Origin: Planctomycetota bacterium
GTDB lineage: Bacteria; Planctomycetota; Phycisphaerae; UBA1845
DNA: 52,977 nucleotides
Direction: 5' to 3'
Assembly (NCBI GenBank): GCA_030616775.1
Contig: JAUWWQ010000030.1
Coordinates: 1-52,977, forward strand
A program made the translations under genes and the position numbers. The notes beneath the pieces were generated by a model. The model was not told where the DNA came from, made no database searches, and was given only the letters and a program-made list of their open reading frames with translations. The first letter of the stretch is position 1, and each line of letters begins with the position of its first letter. Below are positions 31,238 to 39,236 of this stretch, one piece after another.

Positions 31238-31324
31238 GTCACATCTCCGCAAAAGACAAGAAGAACAGATGTTGCCGTCCCGCACCCGCGCTGATTCCGC
31301 GACCGCGGTGTGAACTGGATAGGC

Positions 31325-31353
31325 ATTATACACGATGCCAATTCCCGTGGGAA
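31325..31353 (-). promoter_or_regulatory. Predicted promoter of the RCC1-like gene
   Basis: On the minus strand TTCCCA (31348-31353), a 17-nt spacer and a perfect TATAAT (31325-31330). Leader of about 80 nt. The rest of 31238-31520 has no gene. Confidence 0.6.
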
Positions 31354-31520
31354 GGGGGAAACACAGGGAATCTGAGATCGGCGGGAGTGCAAACCCAAAC
31401 CGGTGGTCAGCCCCCGGCCATGTCGACGCCCTCCAAAAGAACGAATGCCATGGGAAACGGAAGTCCAGTGTGACAAGTGGGCTTGTCGGGTTCAACGTAA
31501 TTAATCGTGCCTAGCTGGAC

Positions 31521-31684
31521 GGGCCCGCTGGTTTCAAACTCACCAAGCGGTGTATTGTCGCACTGATAGCTCGCTCAAACGATAGCCTGCCCATGGAAAT
31601 GAATCCTGACGCGTGGGCCGACTTCGTCACGGCGTGCTATCCTGATGCTTGTCTGAGTCCATGAGCCCAACGCTGTAGCGCCCC
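31521..31684. repeat. 164-bp direct repeat, right copy
   Basis: Right copy of the repeat at 28461-28624. Its end coincides with the stop codon of the UbiA-family gene on the minus strand (31684), so this copy occupies the 3' side of the ubiA cluster. Confidence 0.9.
31599..31664 (+). CDS. 21-aa ORF conserved between direct repeats, right copy
   Basis: ATG 31599 to TGA 31664. Starts MNP, continues DAWADFVTAC, ends ACLSP. Same length and stop as the left copy. No ribosome site is visible. Confidence 0.2.
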   Translation: MNPDAWADFVTACYPDACLSP

Positions 31685-32598
31685 TATGCGACGTTCGTTG
31701 GGAGAGTTAGCACCACATCGGCGACGGCCAGGACGCCTAGGACGACGCTTACGATGCCGTTGATGGTGAAGAAGGCCAGGTTCACTTTGTTGTAGTGGCC
31801 GGGCCGGACCAGACTGTTCTCGACGATCAGCAGGATCGCGGCGATGACGACACCGATCGCGTAAATGAAGCCTAGATCGGCAGCGAACCCCAGTGCCACC
31901 AGGCAGACAATGGCCAGCAAATGCGAACCGCGGGCGATCCACAGGGACGGAGCCGGTCCCAGCCGTGACGGCAGGCTATATAAGCCATCCCGCCGATCCA
32001 CATCGATATCCTGGCAGGCGTAGATGATGTCGAACCCGGCCACCCAGCAGGTTACCCCAACCATTAGGAAAATTACCGGCAGTCCTACAGTAGCAGGGTG
32101 AATAGCCAGCCAGGCCCCCAGAGGTGATAACGCTAGCGCCATGCCCAGATAGTAATGCGACCACTTTGTAAAGCGCTTCGTGTACGAATAGCCGCATAGA
32201 AACACCAGAACCGGCCCCGAAAGCAGAATCGGCCAGGTGTTGTGGAAGAAGACGTAGAAGCCGAGACAGCCGATTCCGAAGGTGACTGCGGATAGACCCA
32301 ACATCGCCCAGGCGACGGACCGGGTCAGCCGGCCTGCCGGTAGAGGTCTTTGAGCGGTGCGCGGGTTGCGGGCGTCGATCTCGGCATCGACGATCCGATT
32401 GAACGTCATGGCGACGCTGCGCGCCGACACCATGCAGATGACGATCAGGCCGAGCTGCCCCCAGTACGGCCAGCCGCGTCCCTCGATGTTCCGTCCAGCC
32501 AGAAACGCCGCTATAACGGCAAATGGGAGTGCGAAGATGGAGTGAGAGAGCTTGACCATCTCCGCCCAGACGCGTGCTGACGAGATGGCCGGATTCAT
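31684..32598 (-). CDS. ubiA: UbiA-family prenyltransferase, probably of menaquinone synthesis
   Basis: Predicted 304 aa, the normal size. ATG 32598 overlaps the ubiX stop as ATGA, so I prefer it to the longer frame from 32652. Eight or nine membrane helices. The first Asp-rich motif NRIVDAEIDARNPRTAQRPLP is split as NRIVDAEID and RNPRTAQRPLP (about residues 65-85). The second is DIIYACQDIDVDRRDGLYSLP (about residues 180-200), split as DIDVD and RRDGLYS. These bind Mg-diphosphate of the prenyl donor and the enzyme attaches the prenyl tail to an aromatic acid at the membrane. With UbiX and UbiE beside it and no shikimate-route men genes, it may be the MqnP of the futalosine pathway. That is inference. 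Confidence 0.88.
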   Translation of the reverse strand: MNPAISSARVWAEMVKLSHSIFALPFAVIAAFLAGRNIEGRGWPYWGQLGLIVICMVSARSVAMTFNRIVDAEIDARNPRTAQRPLPAGRLTRSVAWAMLGLSAVTFGIGCLGFYVFFHNTWPILLSGPVLVFLCGYSYTKRFTKWSHYYLGMALALSPLGAWLAIHPATVGLPVIFLMVGVTCWVAGFDIIYACQDIDVDRRDGLYSLPSRLGPAPSLWIARGSHLLAIVCLVALGFAADLGFIYAIGVVIAAILLIVENSLVRPGHYNKVNLAFFTINGIVSVVLGVLAVADVVLTLPTNVA

Positions 32599-33233
32599 GC
32601 CTTGGCTACGCCCTTGGAGAGCTGCCGGGAAGCGTCGAGCCGGCCAGCCCAACGGGTGTTGAGCTGATGAGGTATGTTCATAAGGTCAAGCAGCTTCCCG
32701 ACCACGAAGTCCACCAGGTCGCCAATGGTGGTCGGCATCATGTAGAAACCGGGTGAGGCCGGGCAGATGATCGCCCCGGCCTCGGCGAGTCGCAAAGCGT
32801 TGAGCAGGTCGATGCGGCTCATCGGCATCTCGCGCGGTACGACAATTAGGCGACGTGCTTCTTTCAGCGTGACGGCGGCTGCCCGCTGCAACAGATTGTC
32901 ACCGAGGCCCGCCGCAATCGCACCCAGGGTGTTGCTGCTGCAAGGGCAAATGATCATGCCGTCGGTTCTAAAGCTACCGCTGGCGGGCTTGGCACCGACG
33001 TCACGGTAATCGTACATGCTCAACCACTCGGATTTACGGCCTATAAGCGCAGTTGCGGTTACTTCCGCAATCCCCAGTTCGTCCGCGAAAAGGCGCTCGC
33101 CGTTCGGCGTGACGACAAGATGCACATGGGCACCGGTCTGGCAAAGGCATTCGATCAGCCTTCGCGCGTATGCAGCCCCGCTTGCCCCGGTGACACCAAC
33201 GACAATCTGCATGTTCTCGCGGTGTTCGGTCAT
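32595..33233 (-). CDS. ubiX: UbiX-family flavin prenyltransferase
   Basis: Predicted 212 aa. ATG 33233 overlaps the stop of the upstream gene (ATGA). MQIVVGVTG 7 residues on is an alternative start. UbiX makes prenylated FMN, the cofactor of UbiD-type decarboxylases. Motifs: GVTGASGAAYARRL (flavin-binding N-terminus), SSNTLGAIAAGLGDNLLQRA, LIVVPREMP and GAIICPASPGFY. It is translationally coupled on both sides. Its partner UbiD is not in the window. Confidence 0.93.
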   Translation of the reverse strand: MTEHRENMQIVVGVTGASGAAYARRLIECLCQTGAHVHLVVTPNGERLFADELGIAEVTATALIGRKSEWLSMYDYRDVGAKPASGSFRTDGMIICPCSSNTLGAIAAGLGDNLLQRAAAVTLKEARRLIVVPREMPMSRIDLLNALRLAEAGAIICPASPGFYMMPTTIGDLVDFVVGKLLDLMNIPHQLNTRWAGRLDASRQLSKGVAKA

Positions 33234-35188
33234 GGTCTGTTCTCGACCGCGGGCTTTGGCCTGAGCGGATGCGCGCGACCTACACGTATGGTTCGCCGCG
33301 GCGCGTACCGCGTCGCTTGCTCGGTCCAGATTGAGTGGGGATACTCGCGGAACAGACGGGCGAAGACCGCCTGGCTCTTCTCGGATTGGGCGTTGCTCTT
33401 ATACACGACTCCCAGACGGAAGAGGGTCTCCGGAACCGTGTCGCGATTGGGAAAATCGTTCAAGCAGGTCTCGAGCCGCTCGATTCTAAGTCCCACCGAT
33501 GCGGTTGCCTTGGCGATCTCCAGATCGATGTTGTCCTCGATCTGACAGTCGGGATATTGTCGCTTGAGTGTCTTTAGGTTCTCGATGTATCGCTCATGGC
33601 GCGGGTCGAGGTCCATTAATCCGAATGGGAAGGTGTCCGCGTGATGCCGCGTACCGCTGATCGGGTCGTACCCGTAAAGTGGATCGCGATTCGCGGCGAA
33701 CAGATTGTGGAAGCGGTATGCTTCGAAAACAACACGGTCCATTGGAATTCGCAGGCTGGCCTCGGGTATCCCGCGGGCCAATACCGCTTTCAGAGGTCCG
33801 GTAGGTGCCAATGTTGTGTCACCGGCTTCCGCCCGTGAATTGAACCGTGCCTGCAGCACTTCGAGCTTGGCGATGGCTCGCTCCAGGTCCCCGTCCCTGG
33901 CATCGAGCTGAGCCAATCTCAACAGAGCCACAGCGCCTAAGGCGGTTTCCGGACGGTTCTCAACGATCATCCGCCACGCCTGGCGCGAGGCCGGACTGGG
34001 GAAATCGTCGTAATACCTGACCCACCTGGCATGACGAAACTCGCCCGGATCGACCCTCATATCCAAGGCCCGGGCCTTGATGAACAGGGCGTTAAGGGCG
34101 TAGCGGCTGTCGGGGAAATACGTGAGAAACCAGTCGCACCGCTCGGCCAGTTCAGCTTGATGGCGCGACAAAACGGACTGGACGGGGCTGATCTCCGAGG
34201 CAAGCTCGAACAACCATCGCGTCTCCACCAGCTCGCGCACGCCTCTCATGCTGCGTCGTGCCGGTGGATGTCTGGCCCAGGACTCCATCACCGCCTGATC
34301 CAGCTCGACAGAGGCGTCAACGTCTGCGAAATGGGCCTGGTTCAGGGCCTCCAGCAGCCTGTAGTACAACTCGTCCCGGCCGACCCGGAACTCGAACAAT
34401 GCCACCGGCAGAGCGAACATGATGGCGAGGAGGGGCGCGATCGCACCGGGACGGTAGTCAACCACCCTGGCAATTGCCAGGACGACCGCAAAGACCAACG
34501 TGGCGGCCACAATCGCCAAAACCCACGGTGCGACAAACTTGATCCGATCCACCGGATCGATCTTGCCCGCAACAAGGTCCGACGTCCCGTACCAGGCCAG
34601 GATCAGGTACACCACCGCCGGGAGAAGTCCCAAAAGCGCTGACATAAACCGAAAGCGAGTTCGAACTGGCCGAACCGACGCGAGAACACAGGAACCCAGC
34701 AGTGTGACAGCCAACCACGGCATGACTGCCAGGAATCCCACAACGGCAATAAACGGCAGACTCGACCAGAACCGGTACAGAATGGCCACCAGAATTGGGA
34801 TTGAAATCAGCGCCGCCATCAACAGACCCAAAATCGGAATCTGCATGGGGACGTCTTGGACGCTGATCGGCTCGAGAAGCAGGGAGCCGAGCGAAACACC
34901 GTTGTGCCCGATGAAGCCAACGGACAAGAAAGTCTGCCCGAACTCATCCCAGTAGCCTTCATGGCCTGGGGCAAACCGCACCCCACTACGCAGCCAGAAC
35001 GCAAAGCTGCCCACTCCCGCAAACAGCAGTATGTTTACCACCAGAAGAACAATTGCCCGGATGCGATATTTGGAGCCCGAACGCGACCAGACGTCCTTCA
35101 TGACCGCCGGGGCGTCCTCGATCGCAAGAGGATCAAGGACCGAGTCGCGCGGTGACTCGGCGCTTTTCTTAGCGGCTATCTTGGCCAT
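33230..35188 (-). CDS. Polytopic membrane protein with C-terminal TPR-like repeats, unknown function
   Basis: Predicted 652 aa. ATG 35188 starts 2 nt after the ubiE stop. The first about 45 residues are cytoplasmic and charged. About seven membrane helices follow up to residue 270 (e.g. IRAIVLLVVNILLFAGVG, LGLLMAALISIPILVAI). The second half is soluble and helical, with TPR-like units (GAVALLRLAQLDARDGDLE, RDTVPETLFRLGVVYKSNA). I recognise no enzymatic motif. The gene is wedged between ubiE and ubiX with stop/start contacts at both ends, so it is co-translated with quinone genes. It could organise a membrane complex or be an unrelated passenger. Confidence 0.8.
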   Translation of the reverse strand: MAKIAAKKSAESPRDSVLDPLAIEDAPAVMKDVWSRSGSKYRIRAIVLLVVNILLFAGVGSFAFWLRSGVRFAPGHEGYWDEFGQTFLSVGFIGHNGVSLGSLLLEPISVQDVPMQIPILGLLMAALISIPILVAILYRFWSSLPFIAVVGFLAVMPWLAVTLLGSCVLASVRPVRTRFRFMSALLGLLPAVVYLILAWYGTSDLVAGKIDPVDRIKFVAPWVLAIVAATLVFAVVLAIARVVDYRPGAIAPLLAIMFALPVALFEFRVGRDELYYRLLEALNQAHFADVDASVELDQAVMESWARHPPARRSMRGVRELVETRWLFELASEISPVQSVLSRHQAELAERCDWFLTYFPDSRYALNALFIKARALDMRVDPGEFRHARWVRYYDDFPSPASRQAWRMIVENRPETALGAVALLRLAQLDARDGDLERAIAKLEVLQARFNSRAEAGDTTLAPTGPLKAVLARGIPEASLRIPMDRVVFEAYRFHNLFAANRDPLYGYDPISGTRHHADTFPFGLMDLDPRHERYIENLKTLKRQYPDCQIEDNIDLEIAKATASVGLRIERLETCLNDFPNRDTVPETLFRLGVVYKSNAQSEKSQAVFARLFREYPHSIWTEQATRYAPRRTIRVGRAHPLRPKPAVENRP

Positions 35189-35190
35189 TG

Positions 35191-35955
35191 TTAAGTCCGC
35201 GTGGCCACGTAAACAGTCACAATACCCATGGTCAGTGGGGTGGCCGTGACACGGCTAAACCCCGCACGACGCAGCCGGGTACACATCTGTCCGGCACCCA
35301 GGAACGATACCACTGAACGCGGCAGATAGCGATAGGCGCCGGACTTGTCATGGCTGATCAGGGTTGCGGCGAATGGCATGAGACGATTGGAATAGAACTC
35401 GTATAGCCTGCGGGCGATTCGCTTTCGAGGCCTGGTGAACTCGAGAATCACCGTCCGGCCGCCCGGTCTTAGAACGCGGAACATCTGTGCCAGGCCGGCA
35501 TCGAGATCCTCGAAGTTGCGGACGCCGAACGCGCACGAGGTGATCGAAAAGCTACCGGATCGGAACGGGAGGCGGAGGGCGTCAGCCTCGCACCAGAGCG
35601 AGACGCGGGCCTCAGGACGCGCAGTACGGCGCGGGTTTGGACCCGCGGCTCGAATCAGCATTTCATGGGCGAAATCGCAGCCCACCACCATCCGGGCACC
35701 GGCTGAGGCGAATGCCCGGGCGAAGTCACCGGTTCCGCAGGCGATGTCGAGGACCTTGTCATCCTTGCGAACGGATGCGAGCTCAACTGCTTTACAACGC
35801 CAGACCGCATCGCGCCCCACGCTGCACACCGAATTGATCAGTTCATAAGTCGGTGCGATACGATTGAACATACGCCGGACGCGGCCCGCCTTGTCCGGCG
35901 CGTCATGGGGGGCGTCCAAAAGCTCAGGTATCCAGGCTGGTTCCTCGGCGGGCAT
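35191..35955 (-). CDS. ubiE: Demethylmenaquinone/ubiquinone C-methyltransferase UbiE (MenG)
   Basis: Predicted 254 aa, the family length. It performs the SAM-dependent C-methylation that finishes menaquinone. Motifs: VRRMFNRIAPTYELINS near residue 26, SAM-binding VLDIACGTGDFA (about residues 68-79), FGVRNFEDLDAGLAQMFRVL and the following LRPGGRTVILEF. ATG 35955 has a weak ribosome site. An internal start at the MFNRIAP Met is conceivable but would remove conserved sequence. First quinone gene after the lipoprotein, with a 90-bp gap. Confidence 0.93.
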   Translation of the reverse strand: MPAEEPAWIPELLDAPHDAPDKAGRVRRMFNRIAPTYELINSVCSVGRDAVWRCKAVELASVRKDDKVLDIACGTGDFARAFASAGARMVVGCDFAHEMLIRAAGPNPRRTARPEARVSLWCEADALRLPFRSGSFSITSCAFGVRNFEDLDAGLAQMFRVLRPGGRTVILEFTRPRKRIARRLYEFYSNRLMPFAATLISHDKSGAYRYLPRSVVSFLGAGQMCTRLRRAGFSRVTATPLTMGIVTVYVATRT

Positions 35956-36045
35956 GTCAGGCGCAGATTATCCATTCGGCCGTGCTTGCCGGCCCAGGCC
36001 GGGGCCAGGGTTTGATTCATCAGGCGCGGTGCCAAAGACCGCGCG

Positions 36046-36750
36046 TCACCTGCCCGGTCTGGGCGGTTGGCGGCCGTTGTTGTCGTTTTCGTTGTCTGCC
36101 CCGTTGTCGTTATCGTTCGTGTTGTCGTTGCCGTTGCCATCAGGCGACGCGATGACGGAGACCGTGACCACGCTTGCCTCACTCTGGCGGTCCTCTTCTG
36201 TCGCCCCGACGCAGCTAAAGGTCAGCTCGCCGACTTCCTCCGGAGTGAACGTGGCCACACCTTCCGCAAGGGGACTCAGCGTGACCGTTGGACCATCGAC
36301 CAGCTCCAGGGTCCGCGTTACAGCCTCCGTCTCCCCGACACTGCTGCAGAAGAGAATCGCGGACTCGCCGAGCACAGCCGGATCCGGGTCTACCTGCAGG
36401 GATACCGCCACGTCCACCGACGGAACGACGGTCGTACGGCACTCAGCGATCATCTGATAAAGGCCGTCACTCGCTGTCAGCCGTATGACTACCTCCCCCT
36501 CCTTTTGAGCGAGAAAGCCGGTCTTCGGGGCGGTGGGATCGTCAAAGGTGCCGGCGTCCGCGGGGAACGCCTCCCAGAGGTAGGTCGGAATCTCGCCGGG
36601 ATTCTGCTCATTTGCCATAACCGTTCCCGACTGCCCGACCTCGAACTCGTCGGGACAGGACGGCTCGATGGAAATCGAGGTACACCCGCTGAAGATGCAC
36701 AGAATCGGGATCCACCATCCGGCCAAACGACTTGTCGCGGTCCGGGTCAA
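36046..36750 (-). CDS. Lipoprotein with Asn/Asp-rich low-complexity tail
   Basis: Predicted 234 aa. I choose TTG 36750: GGAGG lies 8 nt upstream (36759-36763), it overlaps the previous stop as TTGA, and it gives a compact lipoprotein signal peptide (RLAGWWIPILCIFSGC, Cys23). The ATG at 36777 would add 9 residues with a poor ribosome site. The mature part looks like two Ig/PKD-like beta domains (PTYLWEAFPADAGTF resembles a PKD strand pair). The tail is NGNDNTNDNDNGADNENDN, a flexible N/D repeat seen in many planctomycete lipoproteins. Function unknown. Confidence 0.75.
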   Translation of the reverse strand: MTRTATSRLAGWWIPILCIFSGCTSISIEPSCPDEFEVGQSGTVMANEQNPGEIPTYLWEAFPADAGTFDDPTAPKTGFLAQKEGEVVIRLTASDGLYQMIAECRTTVVPSVDVAVSLQVDPDPAVLGESAILFCSSVGETEAVTRTLELVDGPTVTLSPLAEGVATFTPEEVGELTFSCVGATEEDRQSEASVVTVSVIASPDGNGNDNTNDNDNGADNENDNNGRQPPRPGR

Positions 36751-37949
36751 ACTGGTAACCTCCGAAAATAGTGACATCGGCTCGCTTTCAGGAGATCGCT
36801 GCTTGCCTCGAAGACCATGTCCACCGTCACACCGTACATGCATTTCAGGTGACCCAGCGGGCAGACACGCTGCTGGCACGGGCCACAGTCAATGTTGATG
36901 CGGACGATCCGTTCGGCCTGGTAGCTGGTGGCGGTCCATTCCGGGTGCGTGGGGCCGAAGATCGTGACCACCGGCACGTTGAACGCTTTGGCGAAATGTC
37001 GCGGGCCGGCGTCGTTGCAGATCAACAGGTCACTGCGACACGCGAGAGATTTCAGTTGCCCCAGAGTGAGAGGGGGGGAATCGAAAATGAAACCTTTGCA
37101 CCGCATTGCGGAACCGATCTGCCGGGCGATGGGCTCCTCGCCCGGGCCGCAGGTGACGATGACGGCCGCATCTTCCGTTTCGATCAGCCGATCGGCTACC
37201 CCTGCGAAACGATCCGCGAACCAGCACTTGGCTGAGCCGTATCTCGCGCCGGGGCTGATGACGACAAGTGGCCGGTGGTCCACGATGCCCAGCGACTCCA
37301 GCCGCTCCTGCACGAAGTCGTCGCAGTCGGGAGTGGTGAACAACTCCAGCCGGTCGCCGGACCGATCGCAACCGATCGCCTCTGCCAGATCGGCATAGTA
37401 TTCGACCAGCGGCATCGGAACGAACCGCCCTGGGGGTACGGGTAAACGATTGCGGGGGCGGACAGGCGAGGGCTCGATTGGCGGCGGTGCGGAGGGACCC
37501 GGCTGCCTGCCGGACGGCTCATCCTCTCCCCGGCGGTTTCTAAGCGGCAGCCGATCGGTCAGCAGCAGCCCGCGCCCATCCCGATCGTAGCCAATCCGCC
37601 GCCCGGCTCCCGCGAGCCGGACGATTAGGGCGGACCGGAACGAGTTGGGGAGCAGCACGGCCCAATCGAATCGCCGGCGGCGAAGGTCCCAAACCAGGTC
37701 GCGGTATTCCCTGCAAAGCGGTGACCGTCGGTCCTTTGCCGGCCACTCGAAGCACTCGTTCATCCAGTCACCACCGCGAGTAAGGTCGCGCAGGTTGGAC
37801 TCGATGAGGAAAGTGATGTGCGCGTTGGCAAAGCGGTTGCGAATCGCCCGCAGCGTCGGTGTGGCCATTACGAAGTCGCCTACCCACGTGGGCAACACGA
37901 CCAAAATGGATCGGGGATCCGCGTCACCGGGATGATGGATTCGCTTCAT
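36747..37949 (-). CDS. Glycosyltransferase family 9 (heptosyltransferase-like)
   Basis: Predicted 400 aa. Resembles ADP-heptose:LPS heptosyltransferase II (WaaF/RfaF), which adds heptose to the LPS inner core at the cytoplasmic face. Motifs: ILVVLPTWVGDFVMATPTLR at the N-terminus, VVISPGARYGSAKCW (about residues 250-265), LLICNDAGPRHFAKAF and VVTIFGPTHPEWT (donor-binding site), then CGPCQQRVCP near the end. A Pro-rich insert (about residues 155-185) is unusual for the family. ATG 37949 starts MKRIHHPGD. The last codons overlap the lipoprotein start (TTGA). An LPS-type outer membrane is implied but not proven. Confidence 0.88.
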   Translation of the reverse strand: MKRIHHPGDADPRSILVVLPTWVGDFVMATPTLRAIRNRFANAHITFLIESNLRDLTRGGDWMNECFEWPAKDRRSPLCREYRDLVWDLRRRRFDWAVLLPNSFRSALIVRLAGAGRRIGYDRDGRGLLLTDRLPLRNRRGEDEPSGRQPGPSAPPPIEPSPVRPRNRLPVPPGRFVPMPLVEYYADLAEAIGCDRSGDRLELFTTPDCDDFVQERLESLGIVDHRPLVVISPGARYGSAKCWFADRFAGVADRLIETEDAAVIVTCGPGEEPIARQIGSAMRCKGFIFDSPPLTLGQLKSLACRSDLLICNDAGPRHFAKAFNVPVVTIFGPTHPEWTATSYQAERIVRINIDCGPCQQRVCPLGHLKCMYGVTVDMVFEASSDLLKASRCHYFRRLPV

Positions 37950-38035
37950 TTACGGGCATTCTACAGCGGCACGGCTCAGCGTGCATCTTGCCTGCAAGCG
38001 GATTACGCTCCGGATCGCCTGCTACCCGCCGTCTA

Positions 38036-39013
38036 TCAGCCCACCTCGCGTCTCTGAAACGCGACGATGGCAATGCTCAGTATGCCGATAATGAGCAGGA
38101 TCGCGTAACAGGTCACATACCCCACATAGGTGAACGGCACCATGGTCTTTTCCGTGCCTGCCTGCAGCCCGTCGATGATCCAAAAGAACCCGACGTTGGG
38201 GACCGCCCGGTAGGCGACAGCAGCCAGGAGGTGCGATTGCTCGTATTGCCCCAGGGCATAATCCGAAATGACCCCCAAGCCGAGGACGGCGGTACAGATG
38301 ACCAGGGTCATGAGCTGGCCGAAGCGGGTCGAGGCGGCCAGGGCAACGGCCGCAGTGATTGTCACCACCAGAAATACGAGATATGCGGCGATTAGAATCT
38401 GTCCCCCGATATAGTTGCTGCCAAAGGGGATCACCTCCCAATGCTCGTCGAACTTGCCGACCAGCAGCACTGACACGGTAAGCAATGGGGTCAAGACCGT
38501 GATCGTTGTGGTTGGGAAGTCCCTGCCATAAAAGTAGTTGCAAAAGGCGCCCGCGATCCCGGAGACGATCAGGCTCCCGAGGCCGAATGTCAGGACCGGC
38601 ATGTCCCACGGGTCGGAGGTGCTCTGCAGCACCCCGTGGCGGACCGATAGCACGAACACCAGTGTGCTCAGGTAAAAGGCTACCAGCAACGCCGCGAGAA
38701 GCCCGGCAAACTTCCCCAATATGAAAATCGGGCGGCCAACGGGCTTGGAGATGACCGTTAGCACGGTCTTGTTCTCGATTTCCCGGCTCAGGACACCGGC
38801 GGCGCTGAAGGCGGACAAGAACAAACCGCTCAGCAGCAGCGTAGAGAGTCCCAGATCGAGCAGTAATTTATCGTCGTCGTCGAGGGTGAACGCCGCGAGC
38901 GAGACGTTCAGAATCAACAGGACGGCGGTGACCAGAAGGATCACGCCGTAGAGCGGCTGGCGGATCGTTTCCACGAAGGTGTTGAGGGCGATGGTGTAAA
39001 GGCGTTGGACCAT
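38036..39013 (-). CDS. ABC-2 type transporter permease
   Basis: Predicted 325 aa. About six to seven membrane helices, starting MVQRLYTIALNTFVETIRQP, a typical N-terminal amphipathic lead. The motif SREIENKTVLTVISKPVGR then ILGKFAG (about residues 75-105) is shared with the permease at 45156 (VMTKPVSRWQYVLGKWLG), which is on the other strand. This family exports substrates or maintains envelope complexes together with an ABC ATPase. No ATPase is next to it, and the one at 43924 is the closest candidate. It is divergent from the SPFH operon with 223 bp between start codons, and 86 bp upstream of the glycosyltransferase. Confidence 0.85.
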   Translation of the reverse strand: MVQRLYTIALNTFVETIRQPLYGVILLVTAVLLILNVSLAAFTLDDDDKLLLDLGLSTLLLSGLFLSAFSAAGVLSREIENKTVLTVISKPVGRPIFILGKFAGLLAALLVAFYLSTLVFVLSVRHGVLQSTSDPWDMPVLTFGLGSLIVSGIAGAFCNYFYGRDFPTTTITVLTPLLTVSVLLVGKFDEHWEVIPFGSNYIGGQILIAAYLVFLVVTITAAVALAASTRFGQLMTLVICTAVLGLGVISDYALGQYEQSHLLAAVAYRAVPNVGFFWIIDGLQAGTEKTMVPFTYVGYVTCYAILLIIGILSIAIVAFQRREVG

Positions 39014-39236
39014 CGGGCCTATCGGCTGCCGGCGCGGCGCGACCTCTGAATCATGAGTGCCGGCGAGTCCCGCTTGCCGTTGACCACAGGATCGCCTATT
39101 GGCACTTTACTTTGATTATTGTAGGCTCTTAACTCGTTTCGGCAAGCGGCTCCGAGTATCGTTGTCTAACACCTGGTGCATACGCTTGCCGGTGCCCGCA
39201 AGTTCAGGCGGCGCGAAGGTTTGACGGGAATCGCCT

